From Symbiodinium microadriaticum (lineage: Eukaryota > Sar > Dinophyceae > Suessiales > Symbiodiniaceae), in contig LSRX01000807.1 of the NCBI GenBank assembly GCA_001939145.1, positions 141,201 through 205,200 of the forward strand: a stretch of 64,000 nucleotides of DNA, read 5' to 3'. Positions 11,501 through 27,000 of the stretch are shown piece by piece. The notes beneath the pieces are model-generated. The model had not been told where the DNA came from. It did no database searches and was given only the letters and a program-made list of their open reading frames with translations. The position numbers and the translations under genes are program-made. Position 1 is the first letter of the stretch. Every line of letters starts with the position of its first letter.

Positions 11501-14500
11501 TTGGGGGGTTAAGTTTAGATGGGGTTTGGGTTTTAGGGGTTTGGGGTCTAGGATTAGATGGGTTTTTTTGGTTTAAGGGTTTGGGGTCTAGGTTTTGGGG
11601 TTCGGTTTTAGGGCGAGGCGCCCGTGGCTCTGGTTCGTACCTTTCCCGTGCGGACCATAGAATGCCAGCCCTGAAACGTTGAGACTGGGTCACCAGGTTC
11701 CTTGCGTTCATCCCTACAGTTGAAACAAGAGCACACGCTTCCTGCACCAAGAAACCAACCCTTGCACCTTTTCAGCTCTTTAAGTATGGGGAAGTACGTC
11801 AGCCCTGGTTCCATTGGTTGATGAGCCAAAACCCCAAACCCAAAATCCTAAGCCCTAAACCCAAACCTGACTGTTCTGGGCTCAGGATCTGGAGGCTACG
11901 GCGCTCGCGACTCTGCAGCCGCTCGGAACCAAAGACTAAAATCAATCGGTGTGGGGTTTAGGGTTTGGGGTTTAGTTTAGTTTTTTCCTTTACCGGGGTA
12001 GGGTTTATATCGAGCTTGTGTGTATTTTAAGGCCCTGCCCCCCAAACAGCTAAACCCCAAACCGCCCTTGTAAAGGAGCTGGGGCTTCGCCTCGGACGCC
12101 GCCATGAACGCGCTGGCGGTGGCCCGAGAGGAGACTGGTACTCCTTGGAGGCAGATGGACATAATGCTCCTATACTGTTTAGGGTTTAGGGGTTTTAGGG
12201 TTTAGGGGTTTAGGGTTGAGGGGCTTATACTCTGGTCCCAACCCTCATGTTTGCGTTTTTCGAAACTTATTGAAACGCTAAAACCCCAAAGAATTTTAAT
12301 CCAAAATCCCCACACCACAATCTCCCACAGTTCGCTACATCCTAAAGCCATGCGCCCGAAGTTACCCAAACAAGCGCTAAATTCCAAAAACCTTAAATGG
12401 TACACCCTAAACCCTCAACCCTACCCCTCCCCAACCCCTGAACCCTAAAGAGGCAGGCTTCAACCAGTTTTCACACCGACTGCGCCCTGATAGACCTCGC
12501 CTGGAATGTCCCAGTTGTCAGAGTGTAAACCCTAAACCCTACTTGGAGGTTCATGGGTAGTTGTAAGTATGGTGATTCAGTCCCCCCAATATGGGCTATA
12601 ACTTGAAGTCATAACTATAGTTTACCTTACTTATAACCCCTCCTATAGCTAACCATGAACCTCCAAGTAAGGAGGGGGTGGAAAAAAAAGCAACCAAGCT
12701 CCAGGAGCCCAGCTCGAGCGAAACGGCCGAGTCGCTGGCGGAGCCTGGGTTTCGAGGGAGTTAACATGGGTCGCCGAAGGGGGGGGGGGGGATGGTCTAT
12801 TTAGCCAATGGGAGAACTTCAGACTTTTTGGCTTCACATAGTTGGCCTAGATGGGAAAGTTTGAACTTGTTCGGGCAAGGTTGTTGAAGAAGAGAGAGAA
12901 AAGGGCCTTAGTTGTAAGTAGACTAGTTTTCCTGGGACTCCTCCCGTCTTGTATAAGACACCTCCAAAATCGCCCCTAGGCCTTTCAAGGTTCACGGATG
13001 TAGGAGTGATGCCTCCTGCGTGCATGTAGGACTCCTTAGGCACATTCACGAGTGTATGTCCTGCGCTACTTTCAGGAACCTCTGCATCGACTACCTCCTC
13101 CACCGACACCCTGACTCCTCAATCACTTGTACTGCCATACAGCTGGATGAGAACCCTCTGATTTCTCCTGAAGGCTCAACCTCTCAGGCGCTTCGTGCCT
13201 AGAGCTAAGGGTTTCGTGTGCAGAAGAGGGTTCATGGCTGGTTGGTTCGGGGCACGGCGGTCCGGCAATCCAGAACCCCAGCTCAGGGCTCTGGTGGCTT
13301 AGGGTTTAGGGCGGGTTTAGGGTCCAAAGATCTCGAAATCCTCCGATGTCGCCCGGCAACCGAACCCATGTACTCCCTTCAAACAAGCCCTAGAGCCCGC
13401 TGGAGCCTTGAATCGTAAAGCCGGCTTAGAGGTTTAGAGCCAAAAAGTATCCGAAAGCCCTTCACCCAAACCAAGGGCAAAGGCTCGGGATCCACAGAAG
13501 CTAGCCTCTAAGGTCCCAAGGTCCCTACACCTTACTGAAGCACCAAAAACCCTGAGCACCAAAATGGCTACGGCTGGAAGCACCTCGTGAGCCCTGGCCC
13601 AGAGGTTTCATAGGTGGCGAGTTGAGTCGCATGTCTTAGGTTTAGGGTTTAGGACATTTATCTCACGGCAGATGCGATCCCAGCGTTATGCACCTTGTGA
13701 CTGGATGAATGATCCGGGTGCGCTGTGGGTTTGCCCGGACCTTAGTGCTTTGACGTCTTCACGTTGGCCTGCCGAAACAGTCACTTTTTGCACAATTTGG
13801 CAGACAAAACCGACTTAATGCCAGATACTTGTTGCTGTGGCGATTCTGCAGCAAGATTGATAAACTTGCTGGTGGCAAAGAGCGATGGCAGATCGAGGAC
13901 ATGGTTGCTTCTGGAGACGTGGTACTTATCGGCGCGACATGTTGGACAATACCGCCTTACTCGAGTGAAGGTGAAGCTGCATATAGGTGGAGGGGATGAT
14001 GGTTTCTTTCCCGACGATTGGTCAGACAATTACTACAGACTCAATGATGAAGCTGTTTGGCAATGCTTGGCATGCACCGCGGAAGACGATGTATGCTGAG
14101 ATGCAAGACTCAAGCTACTTTTAATGGCCATCGGGCAACCAATATGGGAAACCCCTGAACCGTAAACCCTAAACCCCTAAACCCTAAACCCCTAAACCAC
14201 TAAACCCCTAAACCCCTAGACCCTAAACCCCTAAACCCTAAACCCCTAAACCCTATGCCCGAACTTCTCCAAGCCCTGAGTGCCCTCGGCCCTAAGTTCC
14301 CTAAGTTCCCTCAAACCGTAAGCTCCCCAAAAACCTACGCCTGAAGTTTCAAGCTCCCTAAGCCGTAAGTTCCTTAAAGTTGCCCAAAAATTGATACATT
14401 CCTTAGACCCTAAACCCTCAACCCTAAAACTCCCAAACCCTAAAACCCTGAAACCCTCAACCCTAAAACCCCCAAACCCTAAAACCCTGAAACCCTGAAA

Positions 14501-17500
14501 CCCTAAACCCCACAAACAAAATATACATTCCGTAGACCCACTGCTTTTTCCCCACGGCGAGGAGCGGCTGAGGGTCTGGCTCTGCCTCCACCTACCGGAA
14601 GATGAGATCCCGGAGGCTCTTGGTCGTGGTTGTTTTTGGGGCTTTTTAGGGCTTTAGGGGCTTTAGGGTTTGAGGGGTTTAGGGTTTCGGGTTGTTGGGT
14701 TTAGGGGTAGGGTGTTATGCAAAAGGGTTTTAGGGTTTAGGGTTTTAGGGTTTTGGGGGCTTTAGGGTTTTGGGGGTTTTGGGGTTTTGGGGGTTTGGGG
14801 TTTTGGGGGTTTAGGGTTTTTGGGGTTTGGGTTCAGGGGTTGGGGTCCCAGGGTTTTGAGTTTTGGGGCTTTAGGGCTTTAGGGTTTTGGTTTTAAAGTT
14901 TAGGGGTTTGGGGTTGAGCGGCTTAGGGCCTGAAGGTTAGACTGCTTTAACTCTTTTGCACATGATTCTTTGTTAGGGTGGCTTTTGCAAGAGCTTGGCG
15001 GCAACGCTGTTCGAAAAGAGTCATGGTATGAGATATCCTTCATCTACTTACCTTCATTGTACTTTTTTGTGGCCTGTGAGGGTTTCAGATGCCCGAGGCA
15101 GAGCCTAAGACGGGCGACCCAGCCCGACCAACCCTCTCGCCCTAAAAGCTCCGCCTGATACGATTTTCTACCGAATCCTGGGAGGACCCCCAACACCGTA
15201 AGCACCGAAACCCAACCCTGAGCCCGAACATCCAACAGCCCAACAACCCTAAGTAACATGGAAGCCTGGACTTTCGTATCACACAATCCCTTCGGCCCCT
15301 GTGTTCTTCATTAATTATAGTTGTTGTATTCTCCCATCCAAGCCGGATTCTATCATGATGACCCCTACTATAGTAACTCGCCTGGATCCCTGAAGGTGAC
15401 CTTAAAGGAAGCCCGTTGCAATTCTTGAGGCCCCTGAGCCCCAAACCTGAGATGAGACATAGTCATAGTATAGACCCCATCTAGACCCCCAAAGCCCCAA
15501 GCTTATTCCAATTATTCGAACCCCCGAAACCCCATTAAAACAAAAAAAACATAATTAAACCCTAAAATCTTGAAACCCTAAAAACCCGATACCCTAAAAA
15601 AACCCTAAACACCCCTATAAACCCCTAAAAGCCCCCCCCCCTATAAACCCTAAACCGGGCCCCCCTGCCAGGTCTTTGCGGCCGGCAAGGGCCAGTTCGA
15701 AGTGCGAACGGCGCGGGAGCCGGCGAAGGAGATTGGAGTCGCTTCCTTTTCAGGGTTTAGGGGTTTGGGGGTTTAGGGGTTTAGGGGTTTAGTGGTTTAG
15801 GGCTTAGGGCTTAGGGTTTTAGGGTTTAGGGGTTTAGGGTTTTCAGGGTACGATAGGTTTCTACAGGGCCGCCCCATTGAAAGGAACGATGGGGCTCTGT
15901 GATGTTCTATGTCTTCTTTAAAGGGGACTATATAGTTCTATAGGGTCCCCTCTTGAAAGGAAGCATGGGGTTCTATATGCTTCCTTTAAAGGAACGATAG
16001 GGTTCTATAGCAGGGTCTCCGGCAAAATCTTCAGGATAGGGGTCCTTACAGGGTGCCTTACAGGGTTCATATATGGGGATTTTGTACCGTTGTATAATTG
16101 GGTTCCTTGACTCCAGAGCTCACGGGAATCCCCAACTCCTAGAAGTCCATAGACCGAAGATGCAAGCTGCTGACTGCACGCTTGCCTTCGCGCGATATGT
16201 TAGAATCCTTCCGAAGCTGACTGGTGGAGGTCGGAACTTCGACAAGTTCAAGATTGAGCAAATGCAAGAAGGTCTTGTCAGGTTTCCTAATACCGGAAAC
16301 TGAGCAGATAGACGCAAATCCTCAACTCTATCCATAATGATTTATGGCAAATTACTTTGACAGGCCGACCCCCGGAGTCCATACTGAAACCGAGAGATTG
16401 GCCGAGCCTGTGGGAGGAGAGTTTCAAGGACACCAAGGCCGCAAAGGCAAAGCAGGCGGAAGAAGAGCCGCTGAGCTGAAGGAGCCAAGGGCGAAGCTCC
16501 CCCTGAACCCTAAACCCCTAAAACCTAAACCCAGGTCCTGAGCCCTCAAAAGGCCGATTCTTAGGGGCACGCTTGTGCAGGTTTTAGGGCTTCGAGGATT
16601 CGGATTGAGGATTTTCGGTTTGGAACCCGGGGAACACTAGGCAGCACCCCTTAAATGTAGTGTGACAAGCGTTTGATGGGGTGTTACATGGGGTTTGCAG
16701 AGCTTTGGGTTTAAGGTAGACCCCTGTTCATGAGCAAGTTTTCTTCAAGGCCCTTGGCATTCGGATCTCTATAATCGTCCCTCTTTGGAATTCAGGGGGT
16801 TCGAGTGAGTTGTCTGAGGTCTACAGGAGACCCCAACTCTGGAATGTTCTGTAAAGCTAGTAAGGGCTTCTGGGATATAGGGACGGTCAAGAGGGTGTAA
16901 ATGACACGTGTGGCTTTTTTCTAAAAGACCGGGATGTAAATGGCTGTAGATGGGTTGAGAAAGTATCGGGCAACAGTTGCACTGGGACATAGCTGAGTTT
17001 GACGGTGCTGATGATAGCAACTGTTCTGGCCAGGGGCTTGTGATACCGATATGGGCGACAGTGACAGCGCTCAGCTGTGCAATCAGAAGAGCAGGTACAA
17101 GCTCCTTGCACAAAATACCGCAGATGCCCCAATATAGCAAGATAGCAACATTACAGGAATGGTAGTAGTGATACTTGGTAGCAACATGAACCGTAAAAAA
17201 TGATAAGCCTGAAGTATATTGTGTTGTGGCCCCAGGCCTCATTCTCATTGTGGCCCCAGGCTTTATTCTCATTCTCATTAAGGCCTCTTTGCTGCTTGAG
17301 TCTTCCTGTTTCAGAAACTTAGGAAGTGTGGAATCAGGGTGTCCTTTCTTCGGGAAGTTCTGGGCCTGAACATCGGCTGACTCAGGAATGATCATCGCCA
17401 TTTCATCCCAACGAATCAAGCCAGTGATCGTCGCTCTTAGGGTGCTTGAATGCTCTGAGGCTTTTCCAGTGGCTCCACGAGGCCTTGAAAGTGGCGATGG

Positions 17501-20500
17501 AGGCCGGAGACCTACTAAACCCTACATCCCTTGGTTACTTGGAGGTTCACCGGTTGTTATAAATTGAGCTATAACTTATAACTACAGTTACCCTGCTTAT
17601 AACTACCCATCAACCTCCAAGTATAGAACCCTTTGCAACGAACCCCTTCAAGGACGCCTTTACAGGATCACGTTTAGAGTTTGGGGGCACCCGCTGAGCC
17701 AACCAAAAAATCCCCCTTCGAAGTTTCAGCGGTTCCTATACAGGGGTTTAAGGTTTAGGGTTTAAGGCTCCTGTTGAGGGGCTCCCTTTTAAGGGTTGCT
17801 TCAAAGGCTTCATTCCACGGGTTCCTTCATGGGCAGGTCAATTGGGCCTTAGCGGCTTTGGTTTGTTGGCTATTCATGTTTAGGGTTTAGGGCCCGGGTT
17901 TCGGGGTTCAGGGTTTTGGTTGGTTAGTACCTGGGCCCTGCAAGTGGTTGCTTAGTCAGCTTGCTTGCCCCATACCCGGCGATAGAGGCCCGGCTGCAAA
18001 AGAGTTTTGGTTCGGGCCAGGGTTGCGATTGCACCTAAAATAGAGTGGCTCGGTATGACAAGTGTAGTAGTGCCAGATTGAGTGCTTCGCAGACCGATCC
18101 AGCTGTCGTCTGATTTTGTTGTTTGGCTTTGTGGCAGTGATGGAAGATAGACTTGTTTCGCTAGGTTGAGGTTCTCGCCATGGCACCGGCCAGCCCACAT
18201 AGGGAACTGCAATGGAGAGTGAACGTCGTCTTTTGGGCTGTTTTGTTGTTGTTTCTTGTTGCCGCCACCTTTGCTGTCCCGGGTGGTGGGGGGGGGGAGG
18301 AACTTGCAGTGCAGCTTGCGCAGCGGGCATAGCGATTTTCGCAATGGTGCTTGATAGCAAGAGGGCCGAGCACGGAGCAGGTGAAAGGCAAAAACTAGCG
18401 TGCTGTTTGCAGTTCATTTTCGTCAAGAACATCCATTGCAACGACCATGAAGCCTCGAAAGTCCTTCAACTATAGCCTCTCTGTCTCATGCTGCGAGTGC
18501 TTGATAGTTCGGTGTTTCACCTTCAGGGTCAAAGTCTCATTCCAAAAAGAAAGAGCCTGAACCCCTAAACCCCCAAACCCTTGACCCCGAAACCCTCTTC
18601 CCAAGAAAACTCACGTAGAGGAAAAGCTGTTGAAAAAAGCCACTTCGCAGGACGAGGCCTCGGCAGAAGCCTTCCTCGCGTCCGTACAGGTTCTCCTCGA
18701 ACTCGAGGCCGTGTCTCTTTAGGGCTTAGGGCTTTGGGGTTTCAGGTTCGATCTTGCAGACCCTGTTGACGGATTCCGTGTTATGGCATCTTACCTGGGG
18801 TTTTGATCGCAAGGTTCTTGAGGGTTCCTTACTCCTCTACTTTCTGCAGCTTATGCATCCAAAAAAGCACCATTATAGTCTGGCTTGTCAGGCCCAACCG
18901 CATGAGAGAACCCTGAAAAGCTGACCCCTTAAACCCTAAACCCCTAACCCCTTTAGTTCCTCAGCCATGCGCGAGGAGGGAAAAAACCCTAAAGCCCTAA
19001 AACCCCTAAAGCCCGAAACCCTAAAGCCCTAAAGCCCGAAACCCTAAAGCCCTCTAAACCACGACGCCCCTAAACCCCTAAAACCCTAAGGCCCCAGCTT
19101 TTCTCTGCTCGGGGAGCCAGGAGCCCACGGAAGAGGAGGCGGAAGAGGCCATGGCCGGCGCATTGGAGCGACCAGGTCGCAGAACTTTTCTCAGGCGCAC
19201 GATAATAATAATAATGACAACAATAACAATAGTAGTTATAATAGTAGTAATAGTACTAGTACTAGTACTAGTACTAGTACTAGTACTAGTAATAGTAATA
19301 GTAATAGTAATAGTAATAGTAATAGAGATAGAGATAGAGATAGAGATAGAGATAGAGATAGAGTAGTAGTAATAGAGTAATCGTACTAATAGTAACAACA
19401 ATAATAATAATTATAGTAATGACAATGATGTTAAAATGTGTGGGGTTTCGGACTGCTCGGAGTTTCTAAGCGTAAACAGACTAGACTTAGGCCCTCATCT
19501 AGACTCGACGTAGTCGAAGCGCTTATAAAAAAAACCCAGAAAAGAAGCTGCATTTGACCCCTTTTTGGCCCTTCAGCGCCTCTGCCGCTGAGGGTCTCCG
19601 AGAATAGGGGACCCTAAGATGGCACCCTAAATAGTAGGATCCTTCATAAAAAGGACAGAAAATTAAGGTACCCTATTTTTCGGAAACTCCCAGCTGAGGC
19701 TCTTGGCTGCCGAAGAAGTGCCCGAGGCTGTGCTGAACGAGCTACAGAGTCGCTGGGGCGCCGTGCGTGCGCTGCAACTGGAGGCCTAAGGGGAGGGTTT
19801 GGGGGTTTAGGGTTTAGGGTGTTTGGGGGCAAAATGGGCTGGGTTTGGTTTGGGGTTTGTCAGAAAAAGGGTTAGATCAGCACCCTTCTGATTTCATAAT
19901 AAGGGTGTTGGTTGTCGGGTGTTTACAGTATCTATAAGAGTTTGCACAGATACTTACTTGATGGATCGAGAGATTTAGTAAATAGGCTCTAAGCAGTGTA
20001 ACGCCCAATCGGTGCGCTTATACTTTATACCTGCACACGAAGTCTCCCGATCCCCTAAGTGGTTATCCTTCTGACGGTCCATCCGAAAACAAGGCTTAAA
20101 GACAGGCTGGACAGGGGAACGTTTATCATCGTTTATCGATCCTGGGTTTAGGTAGCATGCTTCAAAGTTTTGATGTCCTTCAAGCTCCTATAGCAGAGGT
20201 TCCCCTTCGTAAGTTTGTCGAGGGGGCGTGTCTTACACCATTGACTTCTCTGTCATAGTCCTTCTGGTGTCAAGGTCTGTCTCTGAGAAAGCCCTTCAAC
20301 AAACTGTACCGAAGGCCCAAAGTGGCCCCGACGTGGAGCTGGCAGACGGGCGCGGCGATGTCAAGGACACCCTTAACCCCCTACTTACTTAAACCCTTAA
20401 AACCACCAACCCTGCAGTCTAAACCAATCATCCTACACACCTGAACCCCAACCCCAATGCGGGCTCTAAAAAAACCGTTCATCCAGCCGTGTTGGGCTTT

Positions 20501-21385
20501 TTGGCGCGTTTCGGGTGCCCTTCACGCTCTCTTGCTTTCTTGGGGGAGGGGGTGGGTTCAGCCCTTGGTCTAGGGGTGCGCCTTGGAACTTAAAATTCCT
20601 ACACTCCAGGTCCCAAGTCCCCTAGAATCTAAAGCCCAATGCCAAACCGTTAGGGTCTAGGGTTTAAGGGGTGTCTGCTCTAGTCATGCTTACCATCTTG
20701 TGGAGCCCTTGGGCCCCTACAGTTGTGTCTCATTCGTGGCGTAAATGATGTCTTCATTCCTTTACAGACCTTAATCCGGCAGCAACTTCGTCGTGCTCAG
20801 CTCTGTGCCGTTCTTTACCCTCGGGGGATCTGCAGCCAAGCTTCAGCTTTTCCTGAAGAGGGGGTGAGGGTTGCGTAGGCGCTGGCCGGCACCTCAGTCC
20901 GTGCTGAACAAGGGAACCCTAAACCTTCAACCCTGAACCCTGAGCCCCAAACCCTAAACACCAAGCCCTAAACCCTGAACCCTAAACCACTAAACCCATC
21001 GGCGGAAAAAGGCCCGGCTAAAAAAAAAAACCTAAACCCCCAAACCCCCAAACCCCTAAAACCCCTAAAACCCTAAACCCCTGAACCCCTAAACCCCTAA
21101 AACCCCTAAAACCCCTAAACCCCCTAAACCCCTGAACCCCTAAACCCCTGAACCCCTCCACCCTAAACCCCTAAAATCCCTAAAAGCGCAAGGAGGCCCA
21201 GGCCGCTGAGGAAACCTTCGAGGCCGGGGCTGACGCCGCCGAAGAGGCGCCCCTGGAATCCAGAGGGCTGCTTACTTGACTTATGTATATGTATACATAT
21301 GTAATTTGCATGGATATCTGTACATACCAAAATACATTGTATGTGTACATACATATGTATATATATATATATATGTATATATGTA

Positions 21386-21416
<31 letters not shown>

Positions 21417-23990
21417 ATATATATATACCTTTACACGAATTGTTTTGTTTGTGTAATTATTTAATTATGTGTGTTTGTATAACATATTATATCTGTTACA
21501 TACAACAAGGGGTCCAACATCGTTTCTCAAGAACCCAAACCAAACACGACGAAGACGGCTGCGGAAGCGAAGGATCCAGCCCAAAAGCACTCAAAGGGGA
21601 TCAAGGGGCATCTGGAAAAACAGCAAGGGTCAAAGACTTCTTGAAGAAAGAATAGTAGTAGCATTTAAATGAAACTGTCAGGTGCTCACCTGTTCTGCCG
21701 TCAAAACAAACGGAGAGGCAAGTTGCATGTGAGAGCAAGAAGGTTTCTCGAGCCGAAGCATGATTACGGTTAGAGGGTTTGACGTTGGGAGTTGGGGTTT
21801 AGGCGTTTAAACCCCAAACCCAAAACCCTAAAACCCTAAAGCCCTACACCCTAAACCAAACATGTAAAGCAAGCATCATTATGGAGTTTTTAGGCCCCAA
21901 CCTCCTCCTGCTGCTCGTCTGCCCCCCTGAACCCTAAACCCGAGGCCCTATGGACCCTGAACCTCAAAGCCCTACACACCAATATAATTTAACATAATTA
22001 ACATTATTTTTGAATAGAATAGAATATACTTTTATGGAATATGATAAATATCAATGTATAGAAATATAAATATATATATATGTATATACATATATATATA
22101 TATATAATCGAATATAATATAATCCGTAGCTTCGTCCTCCCCGCTGGAGGCGCTAGGGAGCCATGCCTTTGCAGAACCCACGGTGCAAGCAGTGCCTGAG
22201 AGGCGCAGTGACAGGACACCGCCCCATTCAGGGCGAGGCGGTTATGTTTTCATGGGGCTAACTGACTGTTCAAGACTATTTGCGGGGAGCCCTTACTTGC
22301 ACGACGTCGACACGTTCCGGGAACAAAACGGTAGGTGGAGGTCAGGGAGAGTCCTCAGCCAGCATTGCTCCGATGATTTGTTCAGGTTGCTCCTCACCGT
22401 AGCTTTACGGATTCCCCAGAAGACCTCAGCCGCAAGTGAGATACATTGAATCCTAGGAGGCGGAAAAGAAATCGAGATGTATTGTTTTTCCCGCACATCC
22501 ATTTTTCTTATTCGGTGGATTCTGTGGGTGCCCTATTCGTTTCCAATTTGTTTCTTTCCAGGTGATTTCCTTTCAAACACTCAGCTATATGTGCACGATC
22601 TGTGCACGTGTGCATAAGATGCGCACAAGATACCTGACTGAGCGTATGCGTATTTCTATTTCTATATACATGCACATGATTCCTGCAAATCAAGCTTACA
22701 ACCGACAGAATTCGGCGTGCGGCCATCCTCGATCCCGTCCAGTGTCCAGAGCTGGTTTGTGGAACCCAAAACCCGTAAACCCAAAAAGAGTACCTTAAAG
22801 CCTTAAAGACCAAACTTTGCAAACACCTCAAACACCCCCACAACAAAGCATTACATACAGGCAAACTCAAGAAGTAACAAAACCCTAGAAACAGGAGCTG
22901 GTTCGGGTGGAGAGCAGATCCGAAGATTCTGGCGGAGGAGGCGAAAGAGTGGCAGAAAGCCCCTCAAGGACAGCGCCCTGGCTGCCCGGGCAATGGTCTT
23001 TAGGGTGTTTTTTGTGCTTGATTTGTGAAGGGCTACAGGGGCGACGACGACTACGTACTACACCACTACTACTACGTGGTAGTACCACCACCACCACCAC
23101 AACCACTACATATTTGACGGGCGTGACGGGCCAGAGCCTTCAAGCAGGGCTTGGGGGAGCGTGTAGAGTCTCCGGGTGATCTATGCTGATGTCGCGGGCT
23201 TGGGGATCAGGGTTTGGTTCCAAACGCAAATCAGAAATTGGCGGCATCTGGTGATAAGACGTGAGAAGTTATGCTGCATTGAATGATACCGACTGCCACC
23301 CCCCGCCCCCCCCCCCGAATGAGCACACTACAACACACCGCAAACTCTGATCTCAAACCAAGAAGCCTGAATCCCAAAGCCTGAGACCACGAAACTTGAA
23401 ACAAACTAGACACTAAACCTTACAGCCCTAAACCCCAAACCTTGACGACGCCTCCGGAGACGGGAGTCTGGAACATCGGGACGAAGGCTCCTCGAAACGC
23501 ACAACAAAGTCACATCGAAGTCAACCGCAGCCTCAAGGCATTCTGGGTATTTGGATTTACAGTGCAAACCTTCAAGAATCAGAAGCCGAGCCTGATGCTT
23601 TTCCTTGTTAGGATTTACGGTTGCGTGCATGTGTATGTGTGTGTGTGTGTTCTCTGTACTTGTCCTCAGCATGTGGAGCTCAGTCACGAAACGTCTCAAC
23701 ACCAAATCCTAAAGGTCCTAAACCCTGAGAGTTGCCTTAAGAATGGCTATGTAACTCCTGAGCCGAAATCCTACGACCCCCGGAACCCTAAGTTAATTGA
23801 CCCAAGAGCCTAAACCCTATAAACCCCTCCTCCACCCTGCACGTAAAAATCCGGAAAGACCCAACCCCAAGCATTGGGTCAACCTGACAGGTGAAAAAAA
23901 GCCCTGCAACCCCCAACCCTAAACCCCCCAAGCCGGCACCCCCAAACCACTCACCCTAAGCCCAGAACCCTAAACCCTAAACTCATCCGA

Positions 23991-24022
<32 letters not shown>

Positions 24023-27000
24023 GGCCCCTGCGCAAGGATGACACACACAAATCGAGAAGTGTACCAAGTCGAAACCCAGCCATCGCACCGAGGAAGATGA
24101 AGGCGGCTCGGGAGACGCTCCCTGCTTCGAAGGTTCAAGCAGAGCTTCAGAAGCTGCTCTCCGGGCACCAGGCCTCGGAGGTTTTAGTAGGGTTTATATA
24201 GGGGTCTAGGGTTTAGGGGTTTAGGGGTTTAGGGGTTTTAGGGGTTAGNNNNNNNNNNNNNNNNNNNNNNNNNNNNNNNNNNNNNNNNNNNNNNNNNNNN
24301 NNNNNNNNNNNNNNNNNNNNNNNNNNNNNNNNNNNNNNNNNNNNNNNNNNNNNNNNNNNNNNNNNNNNNNNNNNNNNNNNNNNNNNNNNNNNNNNNNNNN
24401 NNNNNNNNNNNNNNNNNNNNNNNNNNNNNNNNNNNNNNNNNNNNNNNNNNNNNNNNNNNNNNNNNNNNNNNNNNNNNNNNNNNNNNNNNNNNNNNNNNNN
24501 NNNNNNNNNNNNNNNNNNNNNNNNNNNNNNNNNNNNNNNNNNNNNNNNNNNNNNNNNNNNNNNNNNNNNNNNNNNNNNNNNNNNNNNNNNNNNNNNNNNN
24601 NNNNNNNNNNNNNNNNNNNNNNNNNNNNNNNNNNNNNNNNNNNNNNNNNNNNNNNNNNNNNNNNNNNNNNNNNNNNNNNNNNNNNNNNNNNNNNNNNNNN
24701 NNNNNNNNNNNNNNNNNNNNNNNNNNNNNNNNNNNNNNNNNNNNNNNNNNNNNNNNNNNNNNNNNNNNNNNNNNNNNNNNNNNNNNNNNNNNNNNNNNNN
24801 NNNNNNNNNNNNNNNNNNNNNNNNNNNNNNNNNNNNNNNNNNNNNNNNNNNNNNNNNNNNNNNNNNNNNNNNNNNNNNNNNNNNNNNNNNNNNNNNNNNN
24901 NNNNNNNNNNNNNNNNNNNNNNNNNNNNNNNNNNNNNNNNNNNNNNNNNNNNNNNNNNNNNNNNNNNNNNNNNNNNNNNNNNNNNNNNNNNNNNNNNNNN
25001 NNNNNNNNNNNNNNNNNNNNNNNNNNNNNNNNNNNNNNTTTAGGGTTTAGGGTCCTAAGGTCCCAAGCTTTAGGGTTTAGGGTCCTAAGGTCCCAAGCTT
25101 TAGGGTTTAGGGTCCTAAGGTCCCAAGCTTTAGGGGTCAGGGTCCTAGGGTCCCAAGGTTTAGGGTTCGGGTGTCTACAGTTTACAAGTCCTGATGCCAA
25201 GAAAGGGGTTCTAAATTTTAGGGTTTGAGGTTTGGGGCTTAGGGTTTGGGGTTTGTGATAGTATTATGGTTAGTGACGTAGGCATTTAATGGGGTTCCGG
25301 TGAGTGCGTTTAGGGCTCCTCGGGGATAGTGGTGAGTTGAAATTACGGGGTTTATTGTGGGGAGACGAGTAGTAGTCAAAACCGTCCGCCATGTAGGTAA
25401 GCCAAATCAAGAAGGCGATACAGGTTCCTGCATTTGTACTCCGGCATGAAATGTTTTCCATAGCTGCTGCTTTGCATAACGAGTGGCTGCGTCACGCACA
25501 CAAATCGGGGGAAGAACATGTGGGAAACTACTTCAGCTTTCATTTCTTGTCATTTCGCCGTAAAGCATGTTCCCTGGTTCAGAGTTAAATTGGTGTCTCT
25601 GTTAGCCCACACTAAGTGTTGCCCAGCCCTCGAAAGCACCCTTAAACTCCAGAAGAACCCAGTAGCCTGCAACATCCCTAATCAAACCCTACAGCGCATC
25701 ATGAAACGCTGCAGGCCCTCAACCCCAAACCCTAAGGCCTAGCGGCCCTACTTGGAGGTTCATGAATAGTTAGAAGTGTGGTTTTAACTACAGTTACCCT
25801 ACTTCTAACCCTGCTTGTAACCATGCTTATAACTACCCATGAACCTCCAAGTGGCCCGGTAAATTCTGGGTCAGGTTCATTCTGGATTCGGCGGCGGGGC
25901 CACCTGCGCGTATCGTCGGGAACCCAGGGCCGAGCGCCGGAGGACCAAAGAGACTCAAAAAGCCCCTGAAAAGGCACCTAGGGTTGGGGGTTTATATAGG
26001 GTTTAGAAAAGGCACCTAGGGTTCTATAGTTGGGTGCCCTTTGGGGCCTTGATTTTGTAGTTTGATCAGGTTTTATAGGCTCACGCTGATTAGCGACTGC
26101 ATCCTCTAGGCGAGGGATCCCTCTATAGTGTAAGGTGCATCCGGGAGGACGCAGAGTGGACTATTTAAGCCCTCGATTAGCCTGAAGTCTGCCCTCGAAC
26201 TTTAGGACCCCTAAGGGGCCTCAGATCATGAAGCCCTAAACCCCTCAACCCCTAAACCCTAAGGTTCCCGCACAGACACCTTTCGGACATTTCCCCCAAA
26301 GCTAACCTCGCTTGTGGGCATAGATCCTTAGCCATGCGAGAGGGAAAAAAAACCCCCCTGTTGAGACCAACAGGCTGAAAAGATTCCTTGAAGTTACTTT
26401 TAGCTCCCCCCCAAGCCCTGAGCCCCAAGGTGTAGGAAGGTGAACCAAAAAGGGTCTCACAAGCCCCGAATACTCAGATCTAGGCGAGCCCCAAGACTTC
26501 AACCAGGGCTCATGAACGTGAATCTGGGTGGACTGCTCAAGAAATGGCTGGCTGAAGCCTTCCCGGACCTGTAAAGCGCTAGACCTAGCAAAACCCACAT
26601 AGTATAGCACCTATAAACTTCCCTTAGAATCCCTCACAAGACCCTAATCAACCACCCTGTGCAGCAAGCTCGCGAAGTCCGAAAAAACGCCTTGTCGCAA
26701 ACCCTAAAAGGAACTCTAGCCCTTGAAGGCCTCCCAGTACAACGTATCTCAGTAGAACGTAGGCCTTCAAACAGGTTTCGGGGTTCAGGGTTTAGGGTTT
26801 ACAAGGCCATCAAAGGAGCCCTTAAAGATAGGGGTTTAGGCCTTTAAGGAAGCCCTTCAAGGATCCTGAACCCTATAAACCCTAAAAACACCTTCTTAGG
26901 TCGTGACGCAGCCCCGGCGCTTTGCCGCCATCTCCGTGGCCCGGCGGGTGGCGGAGGAGCGCGGGGAGCAGTTCCTCGGCTGCTGCAGGGTGCACATAGG